A DNA stretch of 64,000 nt from Falsiruegeria mediterranea M17 (lineage in GTDB: Bacteria > Pseudomonadota > Alphaproteobacteria > Rhodobacterales > Rhodobacteraceae), in NCBI RefSeq assembly GCF_900302455.1, contig NZ_ONZG01000005.1:186001-250000 (forward strand), in the 5' to 3' direction. Shown in pieces: positions 19,129 through 28,067 of the stretch (its first letter is position 1; each line of letters opens with the position of its first letter). The translations under genes were made by a program, and so were the position numbers. The notes below the pieces were generated by a model. That model did no database searches, was not told the DNA's origin, and saw nothing but the letters and a program-made list of their open reading frames with translations.

Positions 19129-21549
19129 TCAGGCTTTCACCCGGGCGTTTTCGGGATCATAGAGGCATGGGTCCACCACGCGCGCCGGAACCCGCTGGCC
19201 GATGACGTCCACGGTCAGGTCATCGTGTCCCTTGGCAAACTCTGGCGTGACAAAAGCCATGGCGATGTTCTGCCCCACCCGGTGCCCCCAATCACCCGAG
19301 GTCACGGTGCCGACCACCTGATCGCCCACCATCACCGATGCGCCTCCGTGGGCGGGTGCCTCGTGACTATCCAAAACCAGCGTAACCCGTTGGCGGTTCG
19401 GACCATTGGCCTGGCGTACGACCAAGGCGTCGCGACCGATGAAGTCGCCCTTGTCGAGCTTGACGAAACGGTCCAACCCGGTCTCGAAGGGATCGAATTC
19501 AGTCTGAAGCTCAGCCTTCCAGTGCAAATAGCCTTTTTCCAACCGCATGGCCTCAACCGCTCGGCTACCAAACAGCGTAAGACCATGCGCCTCACCCGCC
19601 TGACGCAGCGCCAGATAGGCTCCATAGAGCTGATTGTTGGGCACGTGAATCTCATAGGCCAATTCACCCGAAAAGCTGACCGCCATGACCACCGCTGGTG
19701 CAATGCCAATGAAGGCCTGGCGCACGGACAGCCATGGAAAGGCCGCAGGCGACCAATCTCCGCGCGAGGCTGCTGACAACACATCGCGCGCCTTGGGGCC
19801 GACCAAAACCAGGATTGTGTGCTCATTGGTCAGCGAGCGGATCTGGACGTCCTCATCCTCGCGCAGATGCGCCTGCAGCCAATCCATGTCATGCCATTCC
19901 GACGCAGCCGCCGATCCATACCAGACGCGCCCATCGGGCAGATTGGCAATTGTGGCCTCGGATTTGACCATGCCGAGGTGGTTGAGCAGATAAGCCAACC
20001 CTACCCGACCTTCTTTACTCGGCACGCGGCCACAGATCATCCGATCCAAGAAGGTGTGGACATCTGTGCCCGTCAGCTCGAATCGGTTGAAGCCATTGAC
20101 CTCGGTCAGGCCCACGCCGGTTTGTATGGCAGCAACTTCTTTGGCGACGACGTCGAATGTTTCATTGAACCGGAAGGTGTGCGTCTCGGTAAAGTCCGGA
20201 TCTGATTTGATGTAATCCACCCGCTCCCACCCGTTGACGACACCAAATTCGGCCCCTTCAGCCGCCAGGACCGGTGTCAGCGGGGTTGTCTTGATGGGCC
20301 GTCCGGCGGGACGGTGTTCATGGGGGAAATGGAACCGGAACTCGTTTTGATAATCCTCGATCGCCTTGAGCGCGGTCAGTTCCACATTGCCGTGTCCAGT
20401 GAACCGACGTGGGTCGAGGCACCAGGTGTCGTAACACGCCTCGCCATGCACGATCTGCTGTGCCAACAGCCAACCATGACCGCCCCCCTCGCCCAGACCG
20501 GCGCGCAAGCCAATGATACAAAACGCATTTCGTTTGCCCGGGATCGGTCCGACCAAGGGCGCGCCGTCGATGGTGTAGGTGATCGGGCCGTTGACGATCG
20601 TATGAATACCCACCTCAGCTAGGACTGGCATCCGCGCGATGGCCCCTTCGAGCACATCTGTCACCCGGTCCAGATCATCGGGACACAGCGCGTTGACGAA
20701 ATTCGGGTCGATCCCGTCCATACCCCAGGTTTTGCAATCCTGCTCATAGAACCCCACCAGCAGTCCGTTCTTTTCCTGCCGCGAGTAGTAGTCGCTGATC
20801 GGGCAGCGGATCAGAGGCATGCGGTGACCTGCTTCTTTAATCGCGGGAATCTCTTCCGTCAGGAAGTACTGATGCTCCATCGAGGTCACGGGATGATGCA
20901 CACCCATCATGGCACCAACCTCATTAACTCTGTAACCACAAGCGTTTACGACGATCTCTGCATGTATTTCGCCCTTGGGCGTGGACACGATCCAGCTGTC
21001 ATCCTTGAGCTGTTTCAACGCCGTGACGGGCGTATTGCGATGCACCTCAGCCCCGGCTTTGCGGGCCCGTCGTGCCAAGGCCTGACAGAGCTGCGCGGGG
21101 TCGATATCCCCATCCAGAGGGTCCCAAAGGCCTCCCACCAGATTATCGGTGGCCAACAAGGGGTGACGGCGCGCGCATTCCTCGGCGTCGATCACTTCGA
21201 AATGAACATCCATGCCGCGCGCCATCGAGGCGAAGTGGCGATACCCATCCATCTGCGCGTGCGTGTTGGCCAAGCGAATACCGCCATCCCCGTGATGATA
21301 GTTGATGGGATACTCAGGATCGTCTGCCAACTCTTTGTAAAGGTTTATGGAATGGGTCTTCAGACCGACCATTGTCTGGTTCATGCCAAAGTTGGTGACC
21401 TGGGCTGCTGAATGCCATGTCGTGCCGGATGTCAGCTCGTCGCGTTCCAGCAACATGACATCTGTCCATCCCTCTTGCGTGAGATGATAGATCGTCGAAC
21501 ACCCGGCGATCCCGCCACCGATGACAACCACTTTGGCCGTTTTGCGCAT
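19129..21549 (-). CDS. Dimethylglycine/sarcosine dehydrogenase-like flavoprotein
   Basis: This 806-residue two-part enzyme has an N-terminal FAD-dependent amine oxidase domain (about 1-390, nucleotide motif VVVIGGGIAGCSTIYHL) and a C-terminal GcvT-like folate domain (about 430-800, ending GTVTSGDWGHRVGQNIAMAFV). H46 in TTWHSAAQ sits where family members bind FAD covalently. Members strip methyl groups from dimethylglycine or sarcosine and pass the one-carbon unit to tetrahydrofolate. This fits demethylation of betaine-derived amines from the neighbouring Rieske cluster. GGAGG precedes the start. The exact substrate is not determined. Confidence 0.88.
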   Translation of the reverse strand: MRKTAKVVVIGGGIAGCSTIYHLTQEGWTDVMLLERDELTSGTTWHSAAQVTNFGMNQTMVGLKTHSINLYKELADDPEYPINYHHGDGGIRLANTHAQMDGYRHFASMARGMDVHFEVIDAEECARRHPLLATDNLVGGLWDPLDGDIDPAQLCQALARRARKAGAEVHRNTPVTALKQLKDDSWIVSTPKGEIHAEIVVNACGYRVNEVGAMMGVHHPVTSMEHQYFLTEEIPAIKEAGHRMPLIRCPISDYYSRQEKNGLLVGFYEQDCKTWGMDGIDPNFVNALCPDDLDRVTDVLEGAIARMPVLAEVGIHTIVNGPITYTIDGAPLVGPIPGKRNAFCIIGLRAGLGEGGGHGWLLAQQIVHGEACYDTWCLDPRRFTGHGNVELTALKAIEDYQNEFRFHFPHEHRPAGRPIKTTPLTPVLAAEGAEFGVVNGWERVDYIKSDPDFTETHTFRFNETFDVVAKEVAAIQTGVGLTEVNGFNRFELTGTDVHTFLDRMICGRVPSKEGRVGLAYLLNHLGMVKSEATIANLPDGRVWYGSAAASEWHDMDWLQAHLREDEDVQIRSLTNEHTILVLVGPKARDVLSAASRGDWSPAAFPWLSVRQAFIGIAPAVVMAVSFSGELAYEIHVPNNQLYGAYLALRQAGEAHGLTLFGSRAVEAMRLEKGYLHWKAELQTEFDPFETGLDRFVKLDKGDFIGRDALVVRQANGPNRQRVTLVLDSHEAPAHGGASVMVGDQVVGTVTSGDWGHRVGQNIAMAFVTPEFAKGHDDLTVDVIGQRVPARVVDPCLYDPENARVKA

Positions 21550-21667
21550 GTCCTGCCTCCATTAACCTGCGCAGAGAAAATGCTAGGAATGCGCACGGGG
21601 TCAACGGGAGCAGCGTTGGCTTTGAGAACAGTACAGAAAGATTTAGTTTTAATAAATCTCGCGCCTG

Positions 21668-23281
21668 TCAAATCGCGCGAAGTTTTCCGCTTAAGTAATT
21701 GTCTCGCATTTGGAATTTTTGGATCTTTCCCGATCCGGTGAGCGGGAACGAATTTACTTTACTCCAAACCACCGGCGTTTTGATTGCGGCCATTTCAGCC
21801 CGGCAGTGGGTTTTGAGGGTCTCTGGATCCACGTCGAACCCCTCGGCGGGACGGATGAAGGCGGCAACGACTTCTCCCCATTTTTCATCCGGCAGGCCGA
21901 CCACCGCAACTTCGGCCACCGACGGATGAGTCAGCAGCACGTTTTCGATCTCGGCCGGGAACAGGTTTTCACCTCCCCGGATGATCATCTCTTTTACCCT
22001 GCCGGTCACGGCCACATATCCGCGCGCGTCCATCGTGCCCAGATCGCCGGTGTGCAGCCAACCGTCATCGTCTATGGTGGCTTTGGTGGCTTCTGGATTG
22101 TCGTTGTATTCCAACATGGTGCAATAGCCACGCACACAGATTTCACCGACATCCCCTATGGCAACAACGGAATTCTTGTCCGTAGACCGGATTGACACCT
22201 CGGTTTGTGGCATAGGTTGCCCAACCGTGGTGGAGATGTCTGCAAGGGCCTCGCCAACATGGTGTTGTGTCACCAATGGGGAACATTCGGTTTGACCATA
22301 AACGGTTTGAAATGTGCACCCCAATGCTGTCGTGATCTTTTCGACCAGATCTGGGGCAACCATCGACCCGCCCGACATGAATGTTTCAAGCGCGCTCAGA
22401 TCAAAGGCGCGGTTTTCCATAACTTCGAGCATTGCAACCAGCATTGTGGGAACCCCACCCGTTGCCACAATGCCTTCGCGCTCGATCATCTCGAGCACGG
22501 GTTCAGGGCCAAACAACTTGACCAGGAACAGCGGGGATCTTGATTGCAAAGACCCCAAAACGGCCATGCCGCACCCCGCTGTGTGAAACAGCGGCATCAT
22601 CGTGGCCCATGGAGCCCGGGGAGTAGCCCCTGTGCGTTCTGCGTAGAACCGAGCATTATTTGTAATGCCGCGATGACTAAGAACTGCCCCCTTCGGAAAG
22701 CCCGTTGTTCCCGATGTATATTGGATTTGAGCAGGGTCAGATGCGCTAACAAGCGGTAATTGTGGCGATTTTTGGCCTTGCGCCAACAGTGCATCCCAGT
22801 CCTCGATATCAATCACGTCCCGTAGATTTGGCAAACCCTGCACCGCCTCGTCCGCGATTTCCGCCATCGGATTCCCTCGAAACGATGCGGTCCGAAACAG
22901 GGCAACCGACCGCGATTGTTCAAGGACATAAGCAAGTTCCTGCACTTGATACGCGGGATTTGCCGTGACCAATGTCAAACCGGCCAAGCTACAGGCGTAT
23001 TCAAGTAAGACCCATTCCGGAATATTCGGGGCCCAGACACACACCCTCTCTCCCGGTTCGTACCGCGTGGTCAAAGAGCGTGCGATATCCTCGGCGTCCT
23101 GAAGCAACTGCTTGTATGTCCAACGGCGACCGTTGGCACCCGTTTCATCTATTTCGACCAAAGCCAGTTGATCGGGGACCGCTTGTGCCACCTCGCGCAG
23201 CAGCCCGCCAACGGTGGTTTCAAGGATGACCTCATCATCCTGAATCAGGAATTCGGATCGTGTCAGTTCAACGTCATACAT
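21668..23281 (-). CDS. AMP-forming acyl-CoA synthetase
   Basis: This 537-residue adenylate-forming enzyme activates a carboxylic acid as its acyl-AMP and then CoA thioester. The P-loop-like motif is YTSGTTGFPKGAV (188-200), followed by VYGQTECSP and the hinge WLHTGDLG, and the C-terminal catalytic lysine is K519 in GSGKIQKF. Best resemblance is to medium- or short-chain fatty-acyl-CoA synthetases. GGGGGAG lies eight bases before the start. The gene lies 118 bases upstream of the flavoprotein on the same strand. A direct role in amine catabolism is not evident. Confidence 0.9.
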   Translation of the reverse strand: MYDVELTRSEFLIQDDEVILETTVGGLLREVAQAVPDQLALVEIDETGANGRRWTYKQLLQDAEDIARSLTTRYEPGERVCVWAPNIPEWVLLEYACSLAGLTLVTANPAYQVQELAYVLEQSRSVALFRTASFRGNPMAEIADEAVQGLPNLRDVIDIEDWDALLAQGQKSPQLPLVSASDPAQIQYTSGTTGFPKGAVLSHRGITNNARFYAERTGATPRAPWATMMPLFHTAGCGMAVLGSLQSRSPLFLVKLFGPEPVLEMIEREGIVATGGVPTMLVAMLEVMENRAFDLSALETFMSGGSMVAPDLVEKITTALGCTFQTVYGQTECSPLVTQHHVGEALADISTTVGQPMPQTEVSIRSTDKNSVVAIGDVGEICVRGYCTMLEYNDNPEATKATIDDDGWLHTGDLGTMDARGYVAVTGRVKEMIIRGGENLFPAEIENVLLTHPSVAEVAVVGLPDEKWGEVVAAFIRPAEGFDVDPETLKTHCRAEMAAIKTPVVWSKVNSFPLTGSGKIQKFQMRDNYLSGKLRAI

Positions 23282-23352
23282 CGTCCAGTCTCCCCCTCTA
23301 ATCAGGGACTATAGACGGAGATCACGATGTGCCCGAAAGAAATTTCGAACAC

Positions 23353-23385
23353 AAAAAAAAGGCCAAGCGCTATTGGCTCGGCCTT
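23353..23385 (-). terminator. Rho-independent terminator after the one-carbon trio
   Basis: On the reverse strand AAGGCCGAGC (23376-23385) pairs with GCTTGGCCTT (23359-23368) with one G-T pair and a six-base loop, and runs straight into a T tract. It lies 26 bases past the stop of the methyltransferase gene. Confidence 0.88.
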
Positions 23386-23410
23386 CTTGCATCGATTGTG
23401 TGATCCTAGC

Positions 23411-24472
23411 TTACGCGCGGCGACGGCGGCCGCCGGCGCGGCCACCCCGGCCACGGCCTTCTTCACCAGCTTTGGCAGGCGGCTTGTTGAACTTGATCCA
23501 CTCGCCACCGTGCGGGTCGTTGTTGGTCAGGAAGTTGGCGGCACGGATGGCCTCCATTTCCTTGCCTGCACGCGGCTTGGTCGAGCCCAGGCCAAACATC
23601 TGGCAGAATGCCTCGTCATCCATGTCCGCAGGCAGAACGATGCCCGATGCTTCGACCTCGGCGCGCTTTTCAGCGATCTTCTTGGGACCGATGGGCAGAG
23701 CAACAGGGTTCATGATCGCCGAGGTCATGCCTGCCCCCATCGCCATCGGCAAGAAGGCGTTGTTGATGCCGTGACGGTTGGGCAGACCAAACGAGATGTT
23801 GGATGCGCCGCACGTGGTGTTCACGCCCAGTTCTTCGCGCAGACGACGGACCAGGGCAAACACCTGCAAGCCAGCAGTCCCCATCGCGCCCACAGGCATC
23901 ACCAGCGGGTCAACCACGATGTCGTGAGCCGGGATGCCAAAATCGGCAGCACGTTCCACGATCTTCTTGGCCACGGCAAAGCGCACATCGGGGTCCTCGG
24001 AAATACCGGTATCGTCGTTCGAGATGGCCACAACCGGCACGTTGTATTTCTTGACCAGAGGCAGGATCTCTTCCAGGCGCTCTTCTTCACCGGTGACCGA
24101 GTTCAGCAGCGGGCGGCCTTCGCAGACCTCAAGACCTGCTTCCAGAGCGCCGGGAACCGAACTATCGATGCAGAGCGGCACGTCGACCAGGCCCTGAACC
24201 AGCTCGACGATCTTTTTCATCAGCGGCGGCTCGGTCTCGTTCGGGTTGGGGTTCGAGTTGTAGACCACGCCCGCGTTGATATCGAGAACGGTCGCACCCG
24301 CCAGAACCTGAGCAACGGCATCCTTCTCAACGGTCGAAAAGTCGCCCGCTTCGAGTTCAGCTGCCAGCTTTTTGCGGCCGGTGGGGTTGATGCGTTCGCC
24401 AATCACGCAGAACGGCTGATCAAAGCCGATCACTGCCGTTTTGGTTTTGCTCTCTACAATGGTCTGCGTCAT
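23411..24472 (-). CDS. Methyltetrahydrofolate:corrinoid methyltransferase-like protein
   Basis: This is a 353-residue TIM-barrel protein of the pterin-binding/dihydropteroate-synthase-like superfamily. GERINPTGRKKL (about 25), VLDINAGV and GASNISFGLPNRHGINNAFL are the family's signature strands for folate binding. Members move a methyl group between methyl-tetrahydrofolate and a corrinoid protein. It is the last gene of a trio with a MetF-like reductase and a small protein. The C terminus after about residue 335 is a glycine/arginine-rich tail (GRGRGGRAGGRRRRA), not needed for the fold and resembling RNA- or DNA-binding RG tails. No corrinoid protein gene is nearby. Confidence 0.87.
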   Translation of the reverse strand: MTQTIVESKTKTAVIGFDQPFCVIGERINPTGRKKLAAELEAGDFSTVEKDAVAQVLAGATVLDINAGVVYNSNPNPNETEPPLMKKIVELVQGLVDVPLCIDSSVPGALEAGLEVCEGRPLLNSVTGEEERLEEILPLVKKYNVPVVAISNDDTGISEDPDVRFAVAKKIVERAADFGIPAHDIVVDPLVMPVGAMGTAGLQVFALVRRLREELGVNTTCGASNISFGLPNRHGINNAFLPMAMGAGMTSAIMNPVALPIGPKKIAEKRAEVEASGIVLPADMDDEAFCQMFGLGSTKPRAGKEMEAIRAANFLTNNDPHGGEWIKFNKPPAKAGEEGRGRGGRAGGRRRRA

Positions 24473-24481
24473 GTCGGCCTC

Positions 24482-25411
24482 TTATGCGGGGTTTACGGGG
24501 CGAGTGCTCTCGCCGCCATTGTTGATGGCCCAGGTGGCGTTGGTCTTGATGCCACCGAGTGGGAAGAAGTGGACCTTATCGATCTGGAAGTCCGGGTTCG
24601 CCGCCTTGTGCACCGCCAGATCGGTAATGATCTCGTTCGGCTCGTGCGGCAGCAGCAGCTTGGTCACGTCCTTGGCACGTTTCTGCAGCACCTTGAGCGA
24701 CGGGCCAACGCCACAGGCGATGGCGAACTTGATCATGGTCTGCAATTTCGCCGGACCGGCGATGCCGATGTGCACCGGCAAGTTCATGCCGCGCTCGGCC
24801 AGTTCGTTGACCCAGTCGATGACAGGCTGTGCTTCAAAGCAGAACTGGGTCGCCAGAGCCATCTGCGCGTCGGTGCGCTTGGAGAATTCCAGTTTCCAGT
24901 CGAGCGCCGCATAGGTGTTGGCACGGCCGCCCTTGGGGTCGATGTCCAGGTTCGGCTCGGGGTGGCCCGCGACGTGCAGGTTGGTGAAGCCCGCCTGATC
25001 GAACAGGCCAGTTTCCAACAGCTGCATCGAGTCGCTGAAATCGCCGTGCGGCTCGGCCACGCCACCGGCCAGGATCAGACCTTGCTTGACGTCCGCTTCG
25101 CCCTGATAGCGCGAAATCCAATCGGCCAGCGTGGCCTTGTCCTTGATGATACGTGCCGGGAAATGGGGCATCGCGTCATAGCCTTCGTCTTTCAGGCGCT
25201 TGGCGGTAGCCACCATATCCTCGATGGGCGTGCCTTCGATGTGGGCGATATAGACGCGGGTGTCTTCGGGCAGCAGCGCGCGAAAGTCTTCGACCTTGGC
25301 GGCAGTGCGCGGCATCACCTCAATCGAGTAACCTTTGAGGAACGCCTCGACGGTGGGGTTCACCGGCCCGTTTTCGACCGTGTCACGTTTCTTGAAATTC
25401 AGCAAAGCCAT
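24482..25411 (-). CDS. Methylenetetrahydrofolate reductase-like protein
   Basis: This 309-residue flavin-dependent TIM-barrel protein matches the MetF family loosely: VEVMPR near residue 30, YIAHIEG, LILAGG, and TQFCFEAQPVIDW. MetF reduces methylene- to methyl-tetrahydrofolate. It is a diverged paralogue type found beside methyltetrahydrofolate:corrinoid methyltransferases, and it may run in the oxidative direction to recover methyl groups from demethylation. The start at 25411 is set by GGGAGG about five bases upstream; an upstream ATG at 25570 lies inside the previous gene. Nine bases separate it from the next gene. Confidence 0.88.
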   Translation of the reverse strand: MALLNFKKRDTVENGPVNPTVEAFLKGYSIEVMPRTAAKVEDFRALLPEDTRVYIAHIEGTPIEDMVATAKRLKDEGYDAMPHFPARIIKDKATLADWISRYQGEADVKQGLILAGGVAEPHGDFSDSMQLLETGLFDQAGFTNLHVAGHPEPNLDIDPKGGRANTYAALDWKLEFSKRTDAQMALATQFCFEAQPVIDWVNELAERGMNLPVHIGIAGPAKLQTMIKFAIACGVGPSLKVLQKRAKDVTKLLLPHEPNEIITDLAVHKAANPDFQIDKVHFFPLGGIKTNATWAINNGGESTRPVNPA

Positions 25412-25437
25412 CACGGCCTCCCATACTGATGTGGGGC

Positions 25438-25734
25438 TCATGCCCATCCGTCTTTGGCAATCAGGGCCTTGATGCGCTCCTGATCGTATTCTGTCTCCAA
25501 ACGCAGGGCCTCTGCCTCGGCCACTTCGGCGGGATCGCCGTCGACGGCATAGGGGGCAGCCTTGCGCCATTCGGCCAGATAGGCATCGCTGTCCTTGGCG
25601 TTCACCTTCATCGCGGCACGGTCGATGGCTTGTTCGAACCGTTCCTCAAGTTGACGCTTTGCCCCACGGCGGCCTTTGCCGACGATGACTTGGGCTGGGA
25701 TGTCGCGCCAGTAGACGATGGTGACGTCGGGCAT
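25438..25734 (-). CDS. Small 'virulence factor'-family protein of the one-carbon trio
   Basis: This 98-residue soluble protein is of the small conserved family annotated as virulence factor (PF13769 as I recall it), with no established role. It opens MPDVTIVYWRDIPAQVIVGK and has a Lys/Arg-rich helix followed by an acidic helix. It is first in the unit with the MetF-like and methyltransferase genes and starts behind AGGAGG, 26 bases before the MetF-like start. Context makes a part in corrinoid or folate methyl transfer plausible. No motif proves it. Confidence 0.78.
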   Translation of the reverse strand: MPDVTIVYWRDIPAQVIVGKGRRGAKRQLEERFEQAIDRAAMKVNAKDSDAYLAEWRKAAPYAVDGDPAEVAEAEALRLETEYDQERIKALIAKDGWA

Positions 25735-25920
25735 TGATGTGATTCCTCCTGACTTGATGAACAGGTTCTAAACGGCAATATGGGTTTCGGTCGGCCTGAT
25801 TTCGACACTGGCAGACTTTGAAGCGACCTTTCGGTGCCCGAGCAGAGGCATAGAGGATAAATTGCGCCATGGCTTGCCCGAATATTTCAGGACAATCATG
25901 AGCCGGGCACATGTAAGCAA

Positions 25921-25954
25921 CAAAAGACCCCCGCAGCACCGGGCCGCGAGGGTC
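25921..25954 (-). terminator. Rho-independent terminator of phoX
   Basis: On the reverse strand GACCCTCGC (25946-25954) pairs with GCGGGGGTC (25926-25934) across an 11-base loop, one G-T pair, and is followed by TTTTG. It lies 22 bases beyond the phoX stop. Confidence 0.8.
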
Positions 25955-25976
25955 AAAACCGTCGTCAAAGGGCGTC

Positions 25977-27881
25977 TTAGCCCACCAGGCCACCATCTTC
26001 GCGGGTCACCGCGATGATTGCCGAACGCGGCACCGATGCGCCACCATCGGGCCAATGGCTGTCGCCTCTTTCGCCCGGATGCTGGATGCCCACAAACATG
26101 GTACGGCGGTCACCTGACCAGCACAGGCCGGTAACCTCGGCCTCATTCGGGCCGACCAGGAAACGACGGATTTCACCGGTTACCGGGTCGCCTGCCAACA
26201 TCTGGTTGTTGCCCTGCCCCGCGAAATCGTCAGCGTTCGAGTATTTGCCGTCTGTCTGGATCCACAACAAGCCATTGCTGTCAAACGCCAGCCCATCGGG
26301 TGAGTTGAACATGTTGCCATCGTTGACGTTGTCGGACCCGGCCCGATCATCCTGGTGCACGGTCGGGTTGCCAGCCAGAACATACAAGTCCCAGTCGAAC
26401 CCGTCCGCGGTGTGATCACCGGCAGCAGGACGCCAGCGGACAATCTGACCATATTTGTTCTTGGCCCGGGGGTTCGGCCCTTCGACCGGCAGTGCGTCGC
26501 CGCCTGCGTTGGTCTTGAACACACCTTCATCGTTCTGAGCACCACGATTCTTGTTGTTGGTCAGCGCGCAATAGACCTCGTCCGAGTTTGGGTTCGCGGT
26601 GACCCATTCCGGGCGGTCCATCGTGGTCGCGCCCATTCTCGAAGCCGCAATCCGGGTATGGATGCAGATCTCGGCCAGGGACATGCCCGTGTTTTCCTCG
26701 GTCAGTGCCAGCCAAGTGCCCTTGCCAGAGGCGTCGAACTTGGCCGCATAGAGCGTGCCGTTTTCCATCAGTTCGTCGGTGTCGACACCTGCCGCATAAA
26801 CGCCGTTCGAGACATAGCGGTACAGGAACTCGCCACGTTCATCGTCGCCCATATAGATCACCAGGCGGCCATCGTTGTTGATGACGCATTCGGCGTTCTC
26901 ATGCTTGAAGCGGCCAAGTGCAGTGCGCTTTTTCGGGGTCGAGTTGGGGTCGCGCGGATCAATCTCGACAACGTAACCCGCACGGTTCGGCTCGTTGGGG
27001 TTTTTCGACACGTCAAAGCGCTCGTCAATGGTGGCCCAGCCATAGCCCCAGTCGCTGGCAGACACGCCATACCGTTTGAGTTCGGCCGACACCTTGTGAT
27101 CTTCGTCTTCGGCCGAGAAGTAACCGTTAAAGTTCTCTTCACATGCCAGATAGGTGCCCCAGGGGGTCTTGCCCGACCCGCAGTTGTTCCATGTGCCAAA
27201 GGTCTTGGTGCCCGAGGGATCAGCGGCGGTTTTCAGCAGGTCGTGACCCGCTGCCGGACCCGTCAGCACCATCTCGGTTTTCGGCGTGATGCGGCGGTTG
27301 AACGGGCTGTCGATCACGATGCCCCAGCCGGTGCCGTCATGCGCGATTTCAACGACCGATACACCGTGGGCCAGCATGCCCTTTGCAACGTCGTCGGCGT
27401 TGGCAAATTTGCCTTCTTCGCGATTGCCCCAGATGATTTTGCGGTTGGTGTATTCGTTGTTGATCGCCATCAGCGTGCGACCCTCGTGCATGAAAATCTC
27501 CATGCCGTCGGTGTTGTCACCAAAGGTGCGGGCCTGAGTTTCAGCGGTGCCGCGTGTGTCCTGATCAAAGGCAACGCTGTCCGACCACATCGGATCTGCC
27601 CAACGCATGACAACCTCGGCCCTGTAACCCTTTGGTACGACGATGCTATCCTCGGTCGAGGCTGTCACGGCCTCAAACGCAAAGCGATTGCCTGCCGCTT
27701 TGGCACCGGTGGGCAGAACAGCACCGCCCAAGGCCGCAAAACCGCCTAGGGCGAGCACGCCGCCCAGAAAGCCGCGGCGGCTCAGCGCCTCTTCGACCAC
27801 ATCGTCGAAATCACAGCCTTCGGGACGGGGGTTTACGACTTCATCAAAATCGTCAAACGACAGATCATGTTCATTTTTCAT
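25977..27881 (-). CDS. phoX: Tat-exported alkaline phosphatase PhoX
   Basis: This is a 634-residue periplasmic phosphatase that releases phosphate from organic esters using Ca and Fe. The twin-arginine signal SRRGFLGG spans residues 34-41 after an unusually long N region, as in other PhoX proteins. The iron-site motif NNCGSGKTPWGTYLACEENFNGYF lies near residue 235, and AECVINNDGRLVIYMGDDERGEF further on. The start at 27881 has GGAG six bases before it; the ATG at 27989 is too far upstream. A Pho box precedes it, so expression should rise under phosphate starvation. Divergent from a Ppx/GppA phosphatase. Confidence 0.95.
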   Translation of the reverse strand: MKNEHDLSFDDFDEVVNPRPEGCDFDDVVEEALSRRGFLGGVLALGGFAALGGAVLPTGAKAAGNRFAFEAVTASTEDSIVVPKGYRAEVVMRWADPMWSDSVAFDQDTRGTAETQARTFGDNTDGMEIFMHEGRTLMAINNEYTNRKIIWGNREEGKFANADDVAKGMLAHGVSVVEIAHDGTGWGIVIDSPFNRRITPKTEMVLTGPAAGHDLLKTAADPSGTKTFGTWNNCGSGKTPWGTYLACEENFNGYFSAEDEDHKVSAELKRYGVSASDWGYGWATIDERFDVSKNPNEPNRAGYVVEIDPRDPNSTPKKRTALGRFKHENAECVINNDGRLVIYMGDDERGEFLYRYVSNGVYAAGVDTDELMENGTLYAAKFDASGKGTWLALTEENTGMSLAEICIHTRIAASRMGATTMDRPEWVTANPNSDEVYCALTNNKNRGAQNDEGVFKTNAGGDALPVEGPNPRAKNKYGQIVRWRPAAGDHTADGFDWDLYVLAGNPTVHQDDRAGSDNVNDGNMFNSPDGLAFDSNGLLWIQTDGKYSNADDFAGQGNNQMLAGDPVTGEIRRFLVGPNEAEVTGLCWSGDRRTMFVGIQHPGERGDSHWPDGGASVPRSAIIAVTREDGGLVG

Positions 27882-27961
27882 AGCGTGCTCCGAATTGGCT
27901 TGCTGAGTTATTTCCACGAATCCCAAACGCGGAATTCCTGGGGCCCTGCTCGCATTGATAT

Positions 27962-27979
27962 GTGAAGCGGATGTGACAG
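27962..27979 (-). promoter_or_regulatory. Pho box upstream of phoX
   Basis: Read leftward, CTGTCAC, four bases, then GCTTCAC matches the PhoB recognition pattern of two seven-base repeats eleven bases apart (11 of 14 repeat positions agree with CTGTCAT/CTGTCAT). It lies about 80 bases before the phoX start. Confidence 0.7.
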
Positions 27980-28067
27980 TTACGATCAACTGTTTGGTGA
28001 ATTCACTTGCGCGTGGGCGAAGCGCCGCCTAGGGTCAAATCAACTCGAAATCGGAGGGCGTGAAGTC

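Noticed and set aside
23327-25429. Long rightward open frame (700 codons) across the one-carbon genes
   Set aside because: It is antisense to the methyltransferase and MetF-like genes, which have clear family motifs and ribosome sites; a GC-rich shadow frame.
25735-25976. Cobalamin riboswitch before the corrinoid-related trio
   Set aside because: No B12-box-like sequence or conserved core could be found in the gap; the only strong structure is the phoX terminator.
26355-27749. 464-codon rightward frame over phoX
   Set aside because: Antisense shadow of phoX; no signal peptide or family motif.
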